DNA of 64,000 nt from positions 2,947,501 through 3,011,500 of the forward strand of contig NZ_CP083951.1 in assembly GCF_006440675.2 (NCBI RefSeq), read 5' to 3'. The DNA is from Mesorhizobium sp. B2-8-5. GTDB lineage: Bacteria; Pseudomonadota; Alphaproteobacteria; Rhizobiales; Rhizobiaceae. The position numbers and the translations under genes are program-made. The stretch's first letter is position 1; every line of letters starts with the position of its first letter. Below, piece by piece: positions 8,528 through 16,978 of this stretch. The notes under the pieces are model-generated. The model made no database searches, was not told the origin of the DNA, and was given only the letters and a program-made list of their open reading frames with translations.

Positions 8528-9052
8528 TCATCCCCCCATGCAGGATTTTTCGGCATCCTTGGCCGCCTGGGGTTTGTCCTCGTGCTTGGGCGGCCTGCCG
8601 CGCGGCGCGGCGCCGTCGGCGCGGGCGCGCAGATAGACGTAGAGGTCATCCAGGTAGCAATAGACGTTCTTGTTGTCGCCAAAGGCCGGCATGACATTCT
8701 CCTTGCCGTTGGCGGTGTTCTTGCGGCCCTGGGCGACGATCGAGAGGAAGGTAGGGTAGTCGATTGTCTTAAGGCTGTTCGCCAGGGCCGGGGCATAGGT
8801 CGAACCCATCCCGTCCTGTCCGTGGCAGACATGGCAGTCCGAGTGATAGCGGCGATAGCCGCTGAAGGTGTACCAATCCACGGTTCCGTTCTCGATCTTG
8901 TAGGTTGGATTTCCATCCGCATCCAAATATTTGCCGCCCTCGTCCTTCACCGCCTTGGCTTTGTCGGCGCTGTCCTCGGCCTGCGCTGAAGTCGGGCCGG
9001 CCAAAGGCAGAAGGGTCAGGGCGAGAACGGAAACTGCGATGCGGATGGACAT
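8528..9052 (-). CDS. xoxG: XoxG, cytochrome c electron acceptor of XoxF
   Basis: A 174-residue exported cytochrome c. The signal peptide ends near AQA (residue 25), and one haem motif, CHVCH, is at residues 73-77. A probable axial Met lies in ENVMPAFGD. XoxG takes electrons from the PQQ of lanthanide methanol dehydrogenase and passes them to the respiratory chain. The haem motif sits further from the N-terminus than in small class I cytochromes, as in other XoxG/MxaG proteins. It follows xoxF by 159 bases and precedes xoxJ by one base. Confidence 0.93.
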   Translation of the reverse strand: MSIRIAVSVLALTLLPLAGPTSAQAEDSADKAKAVKDEGGKYLDADGNPTYKIENGTVDWYTFSGYRRYHSDCHVCHGQDGMGSTYAPALANSLKTIDYPTFLSIVAQGRKNTANGKENVMPAFGDNKNVYCYLDDLYVYLRARADGAAPRGRPPKHEDKPQAAKDAEKSCMGG

Positions 9053-9129
9053 TCAGACACTTCCTTATTTTGCCAAGGACGAAGGGTTGCCGTCGCGAAG
9101 CGGCGTTGACCGGTGTTTGGGTGTGCTGC

Positions 9130-9178
9130 AGATCGAGAGCCCGGCCGTTGCCTGCGGAATGATCCGGGCTCTCGATCT
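9130..9178 (-). promoter_or_regulatory. Long stem-loop between xoxF and xoxG
   Basis: Perfect 15-bp inverted repeat: arm 9130-9144 (agatcgagagcccgg) and arm 9164-9178, with a 19-base loop. It lies between the xoxF stop and the xoxG start. No U tract follows on the minus strand, so it may slow 3-prime decay of xoxF mRNA or act as a partial terminator, giving more XoxF than XoxG and XoxJ. The structure is seen; the role is inferred. Confidence 0.75.
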
Positions 9179-9211
9179 TTCAGCCTTCGGTCTTAAGGTT
9201 TTCCCGGGATA

Positions 9212-11113
9212 TCAATCCGGAAGACCGAAGACGGTGAGCTGGCCGCCCAGCGTCGTGTAGTCGGCGAGTGCCGCGTAGCCACCGACCGCTCCGAGACCGG
9301 CTGTTCCAACGACCGCGGCCTGATCGCCCTGCGCGCGGCCCTGATCGACGGCGCCATGCCAAGCGGCGGCGTTGTCGGGTGACAGCAGTCCGCCGGCGAG
9401 GCCGATACCTGCCCATCCGCCGACACCGGACAGAACGGCGATGTACTGCTTGCCGTCATGCTCGAAGGGCGTGACGTTGCCGATGATGCCGGACGGGGTC
9501 TTGAACTTGTAAAGTTCCTTGCCGTGCTCATCGACTGCCTTGATGTAGCCTTCGAGCGTCCCGTAGAAGATGACGTCGCCAGCGGTCGCCAGAGCGCCCG
9601 ACCACACCGAGAACTGCTCGGGCTTCGACCAGACGATCTCACCCTTGGCGGCATCCCAGGCAATGAAGTTGCCCATGTTGCCGTCACCGCCAGGCGCCGG
9701 ATACATCGACACCGTGGCGCCCACATAAGGCTGGCCGGCCGTGTAGCTCACCTTATACGGCTCATAGTCCATGCAGACGTGGTTGGTCGGCACATAGAAC
9801 AGCCCGGTCTTCGGCGAGTAGGCGGCCGGCTGCTGGTCCTTGGTTCCAAGCGCTGCCGGGCAGATACCCGTCGAGTTAGTGTCTTCGCCGTTCTGCTGCG
9901 TCGAATATTTCGCCACGACCTGCGGGCGGCCGTATTCCTTGCTGTTGGGGTCCATATTGACTTCGGTCGCCCAGTTCACCGCCGGGTCGTACTTCTTGGC
10001 GACGAGAAGTTCGCCGTTGGCGCGATCCATGGTGTAGGCGAAGCCGTTGCGGTCAAAATGCACCAGCACATCGTGCTTTTTGCCTTTGACCTCCATGCCG
10101 TCGACGAGAATCATCTCGTTGATGCCGTCAAAGTCCCATTCGTCATGCGGGGTCATCTGGTAGACCCATTTGGCCACGCCGGTGTCGGCATCGCGGGCGA
10201 AGATGGTCATCGACCAGCGATTGTCTCCGGGGCGCTGGACCGGGTTCCAGGTCGAGGGATTGCCGGTGCCGTAGTAGACGAGGTTCAGCTTGGGATCATA
10301 GGAATACCATCCCCAGGTCGTGCCGCCGCCCGTCTTCCACTGCTCGCCTTCCCAGGTATTCGTGCCGGAGTCCTTTCCCACCGACTTGCCGAGCTGCGTG
10401 GTCTTCTCGGGATCGAGCAAGGTGTCCGCATCCGGACCTTCCGAATAAGCCTTCCAGGCGAGCTTGCCATCCTTCAGATTGTAGGCGGCCAGCCAGCCGC
10501 GGACGCCGAATTCCGCACCGGATACGCCAACGAGGACCTTGTCCTTGATGACCACCGGCGCCGATGTGCCGGACTCACCCTTGCCGCCGTCGGTCTGTTC
10601 GCCGTTCTTGACCGACCACACGACCTTGCCGGTCTTGGCATCGAGCGCAACGACGGTTGTGTCGGCCTGGTTGAGAATGATCTTGCCGTCTCCGTAGGCG
10701 ACGCCGCGATTGACCGTGTCGCAGCACATGATCGGAATGACGTTGGTGTCTTGCTTGGGTTCGTACTTCCAGAGGATCTTCCCGTCATTGTCGAGATCGA
10801 GGGCGAAGACGGTGTTCGGGAACGGTGTGTGAACATACATCACGTTGCCGATGATCAGCGGTCCGCCCTCGTGGCCGCGCAGCACGCCGGTCGAGAAGGT
10901 CCATTTGACCTGCAGGTTCTTCACGTTTTCCTTGGTGATCTGCTTGAGCTTGGTATACCGGGTGTTGGCGTAGTCGCCAGTCTGCATCACCCAGTCTTTC
11001 GGATTTTCGGCCATCTTCACGAGGTCTTCGTTGGCTGACGCTGTATAGAGTGCGCCTAACGACAGTAGCGCGGCGGTTGTTGCGATGTAGGTGGCTTGAG
11101 TAAGTGCGCGCAT
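9212..11113 (-). CDS. xoxF: XoxF, lanthanide-dependent PQQ methanol dehydrogenase
   Basis: A 633-residue periplasmic quinoprotein that oxidises methanol to formaldehyde or formate. The signal peptide ends near ALYTASA (residue 27). Key residues are the vicinal disulfide CC at 130-131, metal ligands Glu201 (SGAEFG) and Asn285 (GTGNPS), and WDFDG with catalytic Asp327 and Asp329. The second Asp is the extra ligand that marks lanthanide-dependent XoxF; MxaF has Ala there. The start MRALTQ at 11113 follows GGGAGGAATTTG. No mxaF or mxaI is seen in the window. It heads xoxFGJ. Confidence 0.97.
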   Translation of the reverse strand: MRALTQATYIATTAALLSLGALYTASANEDLVKMAENPKDWVMQTGDYANTRYTKLKQITKENVKNLQVKWTFSTGVLRGHEGGPLIIGNVMYVHTPFPNTVFALDLDNDGKILWKYEPKQDTNVIPIMCCDTVNRGVAYGDGKIILNQADTTVVALDAKTGKVVWSVKNGEQTDGGKGESGTSAPVVIKDKVLVGVSGAEFGVRGWLAAYNLKDGKLAWKAYSEGPDADTLLDPEKTTQLGKSVGKDSGTNTWEGEQWKTGGGTTWGWYSYDPKLNLVYYGTGNPSTWNPVQRPGDNRWSMTIFARDADTGVAKWVYQMTPHDEWDFDGINEMILVDGMEVKGKKHDVLVHFDRNGFAYTMDRANGELLVAKKYDPAVNWATEVNMDPNSKEYGRPQVVAKYSTQQNGEDTNSTGICPAALGTKDQQPAAYSPKTGLFYVPTNHVCMDYEPYKVSYTAGQPYVGATVSMYPAPGGDGNMGNFIAWDAAKGEIVWSKPEQFSVWSGALATAGDVIFYGTLEGYIKAVDEHGKELYKFKTPSGIIGNVTPFEHDGKQYIAVLSGVGGWAGIGLAGGLLSPDNAAAWHGAVDQGRAQGDQAAVVGTAGLGAVGGYAALADYTTLGGQLTVFGLPD

Positions 11114-11809
11114 CAAATTCCTCCCATGTTGACAACAAGAAATCGGCAATCAAGCTCGCAAGAGCTTGTTCAGGCGATTGGTATTGGGAAGTATTTCCGG
11201 CAGCTGTCACGACCTAAACTGCAAGTAGCAGAGGAACTTTCCTATCCTCTACCAAATCAGCCTAGCCTGCACCCGCCCGGTTGGCCTACGAAAGACTGCC
11301 GCCGCTCCCTTGTTACAGCGATGTCCTTGAAGCCGGAAACAGGGTAAGGCTATGTCATTGCAAAATGTCAGGCAAGGAAAAACCCCCGCCTGAATTGTGC
11401 GCTGCAGCATTTATCTAGTGCGACGCAATATAAAATTTAGAGAAAAAAGACATTCAAAATTTCACCATGGTTAGAAGTTTAAAATCGAATGATTTCATAT
11501 GCAATATCTAATATGATCGTATTATAGGCGTGATAAACTTCTAAGTATATTTCTAAATATTCTTGTACCTCGTTTCGCTCGATATCTCTGGTTGTCCGCA
11601 TTGATCTGGTTATGAAAAAATACTCGCTAAGATGGGCGCTGGGACGAACCGTGAAGCTGCTTTGGAGAGCTGCCGTCGGTGGGAAAGGCATTCCTCCTTT
11701 GGTCCTATACCGGGGCGGTGAGAACTTGACCGGGCTTGCGGCATGCCGCCAACTGGGCACGATGGTGCTGCCTCGCTGCAGCGCGCGCGGGCAATCGGAG
11801 GAATTTCTC
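11114..11809. promoter_or_regulatory. Divergent intergenic region upstream of xoxF, with leader hairpin and AT-rich stretch
   Basis: No convincing gene is seen in these 696 bases. Close to xoxF there is a perfect 7-bp hairpin, caagctc-gcaa-gagcttg, at 11151-11168, in what would be the xoxF leader about 38 bases before the start. From about 11400 to 11600 the DNA becomes strongly AT-rich compared with all flanking sequence. Such a stretch can hold promoters or mark acquired DNA. Two open frames crossing it (plus and minus) have no recognisable protein character. The promoter itself could not be assigned. Confidence 0.45.
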
Positions 11810-12163
11810 ATGGTCAGATATGTTGGATTTTCGATCCTTCCGCTCCTCTTTTCGCCGGCAATGGTCCTTGCAAACCCGGCCGGCGCCGCGGAGGACTACC
11901 CGACGGCGACGATTGTCGACTACGTGCTCGGCTGCATGCAGACCAACGGCCAGACGCGTCAGGCGCTGGAGAGTTGCTCATGCTCGATCGACGTCATCGC
12001 CTCGATCCTCCCTTACGACCATTATGAGAGGGCCGAGACCTTCAAGAGCCTGTCCCTGACGACAGGCGAGAATGCAGGTCTGTTCCGCGAAAGCGCGCCG
12101 GCGAAAGCCGCGCGGACGGAGCTGAAGCAGGCGCAGGCCGAAGCCGACGTGCGCTGCTTCTGA
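11810..12163 (+). CDS. Small exported Cys-containing protein of unknown function
   Basis: A 117-residue protein that I do not recognise. The ATG at 11810 is preceded by CGGAGGAATTTCTC, a strong ribosome site, and begins a clear signal peptide (VGFSILPLLFSPAMVLA). The frame is open further upstream, but without a Shine-Dalgarno site or protein character. The mature chain has VLGCMQTNG, ESCSCSID and a C-terminal VRCF, so four Cys that could form two disulfides or bind metal. Its position, divergent from xoxFGJ, suggests a periplasmic role linked to methanol oxidation. Confidence 0.7.
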   Translation: MVRYVGFSILPLLFSPAMVLANPAGAAEDYPTATIVDYVLGCMQTNGQTRQALESCSCSIDVIASILPYDHYERAETFKSLSLTTGENAGLFRESAPAKAARTELKQAQAEADVRCF

Positions 12164-12177
12164 AGCATCCGGGAAAG

Positions 12178-12207
12178 TCCGCAGTGGTTTTCCGTCCGGA
12201 ACTGCAT
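12178..12207. repeat. Fragment of a rhizobial intergenic repeat
   Basis: The sequence gcagtggttttccgtccgga resembles the inner part of the fuller element at 35904-35999 read on the opposite strand (ggcggctttccgttcggaat). It lies between two convergent genes. It is a short, degenerate match only. Confidence 0.4.
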
Positions 12208-12219
12208 AGACCAGGGCGG

Positions 12220-12960
12220 TCAGGCCACGCCCGGAAATTTCTGATGGAACGATCGCAAAAGGCCGTTCGTCGCCTCGGGGCCGCGGTGTTGCCGGGGCAG
12301 CCCTATGTCGAAAACGCCGAGCACGTGCGAGGGCCGCGGCGCAAGCACGATGATGCGGTCCGCCAGCGTTAGCGCCTCGGTCAGGTTGTGTGTCACCATC
12401 AGGGCGGTCGTGGGCTTGGCCGACCAGACGTCGAGAAGCAGGCGCCGGAGTTGCCCGGCGGTCCGTCCGTCGAGCGAGACGAAGGGCTCGTCGAGGAACA
12501 GCACCGCCGGCTCGGTCGCGAAGGCGCGCGCGAGCGCCGCCCTTCGCGCAAGGCCGAGCGAAAGCTCCGCCGGATAGAGCGAGCGCATGCCGGCGAGACC
12601 GAGCGTGTCGAACAGCGCGTCGAGATTTTTCGCGCGCAGGTCTTTCGGCAGCGCCAGCCTGACGTTCTGTTCCACCGTGCGCCAGGGCAGCAAGGTGGGT
12701 TCCTGGAACACGGCGGCTATGCGGTTCGAGCCGCCTTCGGGCAGCTGGAAAGAACCGGAGAACTGCCTGTCGAGCCCAAGCAGAATGCGCAGCGTCGTGG
12801 TCTTGCCGCAGCCGGATGGCCCGAGCAGGCAGGCGAATTCGCCTTGTTGGACCTCGAAGGAAAGGTTCTTCAGCGCCATGACCGAGACACCCTGCGCGGA
12901 CATGAAGGTTTTTTCGGCGATGTCGACCCTAAGCGGAGCGGCGGCGCCAACGGGTTGCAT
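12220..12960 (-). CDS. NitT/TauT-type ABC transporter, ATP-binding subunit
   Basis: A 246-residue ATPase of the NrtD/SsuB/TauB family. It has Walker A GPSGCGKTTT, a Q-loop VFQEPTLLPW, a degenerate signature LSLGLARRAALARA in place of LSGGQ, Walker B VLFLDEPF and the H-loop VTHNLTEA. A TTG nine bases upstream of the chosen ATG is also possible. The start lies within the 3-prime end of the permease gene, so the two are translationally coupled. It powers import by the two genes upstream in the operon. The substrate is unknown. Confidence 0.88.
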   Translation of the reverse strand: MQPVGAAAPLRVDIAEKTFMSAQGVSVMALKNLSFEVQQGEFACLLGPSGCGKTTTLRILLGLDRQFSGSFQLPEGGSNRIAAVFQEPTLLPWRTVEQNVRLALPKDLRAKNLDALFDTLGLAGMRSLYPAELSLGLARRAALARAFATEPAVLFLDEPFVSLDGRTAGQLRRLLLDVWSAKPTTALMVTHNLTEALTLADRIIVLAPRPSHVLGVFDIGLPRQHRGPEATNGLLRSFHQKFPGVA

Positions 12961-13756
12961 GTCGTTCAACGGGCTGCACCAGAAGAAGTTCGATCACGAG
13001 CATCACCGCCACGAATGCCAGCGTGTAGGCGAGAATGGCGGCGACGTCGAAAAGCTGGAAATAGAGGTGGATCTGAAAGCCCACGCCGTTGGAGCGGCCG
13101 AGCAGTTCGACCACCAGAACGATCTTCCAGATGAGAGCGATACCGGAGCGCGAGGCCGCGGCCAGATAGGGCTGCAATTGCGGCAGCAGGATATGGCGAA
13201 GGCGGTCGAGGGGACCGAAGCGGTAGACGGCCGCCATTTCGGCGTAACTCGGGTCCAGCGCCCTGGCGCCCTCGCGCATGGTCACCACGACATTCGGGAT
13301 CTTGTTCACGGCGACCGCGCCTATCGCCGCCGCCTCGTTGAGGCCGAACCAGATATAGGCCAGCACGATGACCACCAGCGCGGGGATGTTGAGGAACAGG
13401 ATGACCCAGGGGTTGAAGAACCGGTCCGCGCGGCGGTAGCTGCCGAGGAGGATGCCGATCGCCGATCCGACGATCATCGCGACGAGATACGCCGCGGCGA
13501 CCCGGCCCAGTGTTGCGCCGAGGTGGTAGAAAAGGTCGCCGCTCGCCGCCTCTCTCAGCAGCACCTGCCAGACCTCACCTGGTCCCGGAAAGGCGGGACT
13601 CGGCCAGGTATTCGCCGCCAGGCTCCACAGCAGGCCAAGCCCGAGCAAGGAGACTGTCACCGTCAGCGCGGGCATCAGCGTCGCAGCGGAGCCGGAACGG
13701 CTGGAGATGCCGGCCGCTTCGCCGAGCGTGCGATCGCCACCGTCTCTTGCGGTCAT
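12929..13756 (-). CDS. NitT/TauT-type ABC transporter, permease subunit
   Basis: A 275-residue inner-membrane protein with about six hydrophobic segments (starting LMPALTVTVSLLGLGLLWSLA) and the EAA loop in EMAAVYRFGPLDRLRHILLPQLQP. The start ATG at 13756 overlaps the stop of the binding-protein gene as ATGA. It resembles SsuC/TauC permeases. The open frame continues upstream inside the binding-protein gene, but only as a shadow. The substrate is not deducible; the link to C1 metabolism comes only from its neighbours. Confidence 0.88.
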   Translation of the reverse strand: MTARDGGDRTLGEAAGISSRSGSAATLMPALTVTVSLLGLGLLWSLAANTWPSPAFPGPGEVWQVLLREAASGDLFYHLGATLGRVAAAYLVAMIVGSAIGILLGSYRRADRFFNPWVILFLNIPALVVIVLAYIWFGLNEAAAIGAVAVNKIPNVVVTMREGARALDPSYAEMAAVYRFGPLDRLRHILLPQLQPYLAAASRSGIALIWKIVLVVELLGRSNGVGFQIHLYFQLFDVAAILAYTLAFVAVMLVIELLLVQPVERHATRWRRRSA

Positions 13757-14742
13757 TGCGGCGGCTCCCGCCAGAATGTGCCGGGCGCCATCTCCGGCGC
13801 GCTGCCGACCAGCTTTTCGCCGCCGATTCGGGCCAGCACCCGATAGAGCCTGCCGGCATCGACCGCCTCCTCGGCGACCGGCCGCCTGGGGATGCCCTCG
13901 CGGTAGCGTTCGCGCAGCTTGGCCAGCTCCTTGCCGTCCGCGCGGATGACCGGCGCGAGGCGCAGCCACTCTTCGTCGGACCTTGCCAGCAGATCCTTGG
14001 CCTGCGCGGAAGCCTTGAGGAAGCCGCGGGCGGCTTGCGGATTGTCGTTCGCCCATTTGTCGTGGAAGACATAGCCAAGCGCGGATACCGGACCCGATGC
14101 TCCGAGCGCCATCTGCGCGTCGCCGGCGCCGATCAGCCGACGAAAGCCGTCGGCCTCGAGCCTGGCGCAGAAGTGCCAGAAATTGAGCGCCGCATCGAGC
14201 TCGCCCTGAATGGCCTTTTGCGAAATCAGCGGCGGCGCGCCAAAGACGACATCGCTGACCGCCGGCAGGTCGATGCCGTGATCGCGCCTGGCCAGCGCCT
14301 GTATCAGCAGCCAGCTCTTGTCGATGGCTCCGCCGGCGACGCCGATCTTCTTTCCCTTGAGGTCTGCGATCGTGCGGATCGGCGATGCGTCCTTCACCAT
14401 GATCGCCCCGACGGCGGTCGAATAGGGGGCCAATGTGACGTCGCCGCCCTCCGAGCGCTGGCGCGAGACCCACAGCCAATCGGTCACGATCATGTCGATC
14501 GCGCCCGCCAGCATCGCCACATTGGTCGCATCCTCCCCGGCGAAATTGATGACGTCCAGATCGATCCCGTTGGCGGCGTCGAACTTGTGCTGCTTCAGCG
14601 TATCAAGCTCCCAGCTCACCGTGCCGAACTTCAGCACGCCGATGCGAAGCTTGGACGCGGCGGAGGCGGCAACGGCGTGTGAGCCGAGAACCGCCGCCGT
14701 TCCAAGAGCCGCCAGACGGAGCGCTTCCCGCCGCGAAATCAC
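13753..14742 (-). CDS. NitT/TauT-type ABC transporter, periplasmic binding protein (Tat signal)
   Basis: A 329-residue binding protein. It starts at GTG (14742) after GGGAGGA. The N-terminus ISRREALRLAALGTAAVLGSHAVA carries a twin-arginine-type signal, so it may be exported folded, perhaps with a cofactor. The core resembles SsuA/ThiY-type proteins (KLRIGVLKFGTVSWELDTL, ADLKGKKIGVAGGAIDKSW). It sits 40 bases after the microprotein gene and is coupled to the permease by ATGA. Location next to xoxF hints at uptake linked to methanol metabolism, but no ligand can be named. Confidence 0.85.
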   Translation of the reverse strand: MISRREALRLAALGTAAVLGSHAVAASAASKLRIGVLKFGTVSWELDTLKQHKFDAANGIDLDVINFAGEDATNVAMLAGAIDMIVTDWLWVSRQRSEGGDVTLAPYSTAVGAIMVKDASPIRTIADLKGKKIGVAGGAIDKSWLLIQALARRDHGIDLPAVSDVVFGAPPLISQKAIQGELDAALNFWHFCARLEADGFRRLIGAGDAQMALGASGPVSALGYVFHDKWANDNPQAARGFLKASAQAKDLLARSDEEWLRLAPVIRADGKELAKLRERYREGIPRRPVAEEAVDAGRLYRVLARIGGEKLVGSAPEMAPGTFWREPPQ

Positions 14743-14782
14743 GATGTGTCCTCCCGGGACTGCAACAAACCAGCGGCGCCGG

Positions 14783-14992
14783 TCAGATTGCCCGGTCCTT
14801 CGTCGGGAAAGCGCATTTCCAGCGCCTGACCTTCAAGGCCGGGTGTTCCTGCGACCATTTCGCGATTTCGCTGGGCGCCAGCATCATGCATTGGAACAGG
14901 GAGCCGCGGCTTTCAAAATAGAGATGCTCGTCTCGGCAATCGCCGGGATTGGCACTCAGGCAAACCGTCAATATGAGGTCGACCATATTCAT
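14783..14992 (-). CDS. Small Cys-containing protein, paralogue of the gene at 26910-27110
   Basis: A 69-residue protein of unknown function that heads the ABC operon. The ATG at 14992 is preceded by AAGAGG. Its layout is a hydrophobic start, then VCLSANPGDC, a middle block APSEIAKW, then EHPALKVRRWK. The gene at 26910 has VCMTTVPQTC, QPLVAHW and THPGYFVQRWR with nearly the same spacing. Two copies next to two C1-linked ABC transporters strongly suggest a real family. The two conserved Cys could be a disulfide or a metal site. Whether it is exported or cytoplasmic is unclear. Confidence 0.7.
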   Translation of the reverse strand: MNMVDLILTVCLSANPGDCRDEHLYFESRGSLFQCMMLAPSEIAKWSQEHPALKVRRWKCAFPTKDRAI

Positions 14993-15283
14993 TCAGCACC
15001 TCTTGCGCGCGCGAAGACGCCCGCTCTGGCGAAATGCCGCCGCCCCCATTGCCTGGGCAAATCTCAGCCTGGATGAAACCAGCCTGACCGGTGTCCCGAG
15101 GTGCCCTTGGGAATCCAGAACGGCCTGAAGCTACGCGCTCGCCCCAGGACCGTCAACAAAGTCGAAAGTACAGGATGGGCTCTCTCGGATGCGGCAGTCT
15201 GGACCTTCGTATGATTGACTTCCGCCATCCGCCGGTTAGCTTTTTGCTCGTGCCGGGGATTTGACGATTAATGAGGAATTGCC

Positions 15284-15664
15284 ATGCGCGCTATCGCATT
15301 TTTCGCCGCCATATTCCTGGTTACTTTCATTACGGACCAATCCTACGCACAGGATGCGGCGGCAGGCGAGAAGGTCTTCACCAAATGCAAGGTCTGCCAC
15401 GTCGCGGACAAGGACCAGAACAAGGTCGGTCCGTCGTTGAACGGCGTCATCGGCCGCACGGCCGGCACGCATCCGGGATTCAGCTATTCCCAGGCCATGG
15501 TCGCGGCCGGAAAGTCCGGCGTCAAATGGGACGAGCCGACGCTGACGACCTATCTCCATGATCCAAAGGCCATGGTGAAAGGCACGAAGATGGCGTTTGC
15601 AGGCCTCAAGGACGACAAGGACGTGGCCAACGTCATCGCCTATCTCAAGCAATTCTCGAAGTGA
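15284..15664 (+). CDS. Soluble class I cytochrome c
   Basis: A 126-residue periplasmic cytochrome. The signal peptide ends near QSYAQ (residue 23), haem attachment CKVCH is at 35-39, VGPSLNGVIGRTAG follows in the mitochondrial-like class, and the axial Met is in GTKMAFAGL (about residue 103). The mature length fits cytochrome c2/c550. It could accept electrons from XoxG or other donors and deliver them to an oxidase. It stands alone, convergent with the phosphatase gene and separated from it by a hairpin repeat. Confidence 0.92.
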   Translation: MRAIAFFAAIFLVTFITDQSYAQDAAAGEKVFTKCKVCHVADKDQNKVGPSLNGVIGRTAGTHPGFSYSQAMVAAGKSGVKWDEPTLTTYLHDPKAMVKGTKMAFAGLKDDKDVANVIAYLKQFSK

Positions 15665-15670
15665 CGGCCT

Positions 15671-15708
15671 AGAGCGGTTCAGCGTTGATAGAATCGCCGA
15701 GCCGCTCT
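15671..15708. repeat. Hairpin-forming intergenic repeat between convergent genes
   Basis: The arms agagcggttcagcg (15671-15684) and cgccgagccgctct (15695-15708) pair over 14 positions with two wobble-type pairs and a 10-base loop. It sits between the cytochrome stop and the phosphatase stop, just overlapping the latter. From general knowledge, similar agagcggttc sequences are common in Mesorhizobium genomes. It may serve as a bidirectional terminator. Confidence 0.6.
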
Positions 15709-16405
15709 ACGCGGCGTCACGCAGCCTCCGCATGGCGGAAGGCAGATCGAGCAAGCTGTCGCATACGAGGTCCGCGCCCAGCTCCTCGACGGGGACATGG
15801 GTGTAGCCGCCGCGCAGCAGAACGACCGGCATGCCGGCCGCGCGCGCGGCGCCGACGTCGCTGATGCTGTCTCCAACCATCAGCGCCTCGTATGGTTCGA
15901 CGCCAAGCTGGTCGAGCGCCAGAAGCAAAGCGTCAGGCGCCGGTTTCAGGTTTGTCACGGCATCTCCGCCGACGATCGCGCCGAGATATTCCGTCAAGTG
16001 GAAATGCAGCAGGATTTCGCGCGTTGCCAATTGCGGCTTGTTGGTGGCAACGCCCATGGCCGTTCCGTTCAGATGGAAGTGGGTGAGAACTTCCCTGACG
16101 CCAGGCATCAGCTTCGTCAGCCCGGTCAGATGTCTGCGGTAGATCGGCGCCATGTCGCGATTGGCTTCCTCGAGAACGCTGCCGGCAAGCCGCGACCCCG
16201 AGGCGGCGAAAGCGCGCTCGACCAATTTCATGACACCGCCGCCGATCATCGCCCTGACCCGATCCACGCTGAGCGGCGGCAGATCGCGGCCGGCCAGCAG
16301 TTCGTTCACGGCCGCCGCGATGTCGGGCGCCGAATCGATCAGCGTGCCGTCGAGATCGAACAGGATCGCCCTTGGCGACCCAAACGGCTTGCTTGCGCCT
16401 TTCAT
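15707..16405 (-). CDS. cbbZ: HAD-family phosphoglycolate phosphatase-like enzyme
   Basis: A 232-residue HAD hydrolase with motif I FDLDGTLIDSAPDI, motif II GVATNKP, the motif III Lys in NLKPAPD and motif IV MVGDSISDV. It is close in layout to Gph/CbbZ, which removes phosphoglycolate made by RuBisCO oxygenation. The start at 16405 overlaps the preceding stop as ATGA; another ATG 15 bases upstream is less likely. Being the last gene of the cbb operon supports phosphoglycolate as substrate, although HAD specificity is hard to read from sequence. Confidence 0.82.
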   Translation of the reverse strand: MKGASKPFGSPRAILFDLDGTLIDSAPDIAAAVNELLAGRDLPPLSVDRVRAMIGGGVMKLVERAFAASGSRLAGSVLEEANRDMAPIYRRHLTGLTKLMPGVREVLTHFHLNGTAMGVATNKPQLATREILLHFHLTEYLGAIVGGDAVTNLKPAPDALLLALDQLGVEPYEALMVGDSISDVGAARAAGMPVVLLRGGYTHVPVEELGADLVCDSLLDLPSAMRRLRDAA

Positions 16406-16959
16406 GCGGCCTCCTTCCATTTGATCGAGCAGCCGATCGAAGCGATCTGGTCGCGCGGTCCGTTACCGGTTCGGGCAACCTGCTTCATCGCCTCCAGCAG
16501 ATCGCGTCTCAGTCCAGGCTGTCCGGCCTCGCGTCGCGATGCATCCAGCCGGCCGCGATATTGCAGCGTCAGCTCGCCGTTGAGGCCGAAGAAATCCGGG
16601 GTGCACACGGCGCCATAGGCGCGCGCCACCGCCTGCGACTCGTCATGGAGATACGGGAAGGTGAAGGCGTTCGCCCTGGCGAAGAGCTTCATGTTGTCGA
16701 AGCCATCGTCAGGATAGGCGTCGGCATCGTTGGCGTTGACCGCAACAAAGCCGATACCCTCGGCCTTGAGGTCGTCGGCGTCGCGCACGATGCGCGAAAT
16801 CACCGCCTTCACATAGGGGCAGTGATTGCAGATGAAGGCGACGACCAGCCCGTTGGGTCCGGCCTGGCCGAAGATCGAATGCGATCTGCCGTCGATGCCG
16901 GGCAAGACGGCGTCGACGCCTTGCCAGCCGAAATCGCAGACCGGTGGGATTGCCGCCAT
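16402..16959 (-). CDS. Thioredoxin-fold (AhpC/TSA-like) protein in the cbb operon
   Basis: A 185-residue cytoplasmic protein beginning MAAIPPVCDFGWQGVDAVLP after GGAGGATGAC. The active-site-like motif is CNHCPYVKA, a Cys-x2-Cys in the thioredoxin fold position, and a YGAVCTPDFFGL segment holds a further Cys with a cis-Pro. It belongs to the peroxiredoxin-like family with CNHCPYVKH. A redox role for Calvin cycle enzymes is possible, but the family is not well characterised. It is translationally coupled to the phosphatase gene and follows cbbE by 19 bases. Confidence 0.8.
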   Translation of the reverse strand: MAAIPPVCDFGWQGVDAVLPGIDGRSHSIFGQAGPNGLVVAFICNHCPYVKAVISRIVRDADDLKAEGIGFVAVNANDADAYPDDGFDNMKLFARANAFTFPYLHDESQAVARAYGAVCTPDFFGLNGELTLQYRGRLDASRREAGQPGLRRDLLEAMKQVARTGNGPRDQIASIGCSIKWKEAA

Positions 16960-16978
16960 GTCATCCTCCGCAAGTGGT

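Noticed and set aside
11479..11811. A 110-codon minus-strand frame in the AT-rich interval
   Set aside because: No ribosome site or recognisable domain; its C-terminal part comes from AT-rich DNA with random-like codons.
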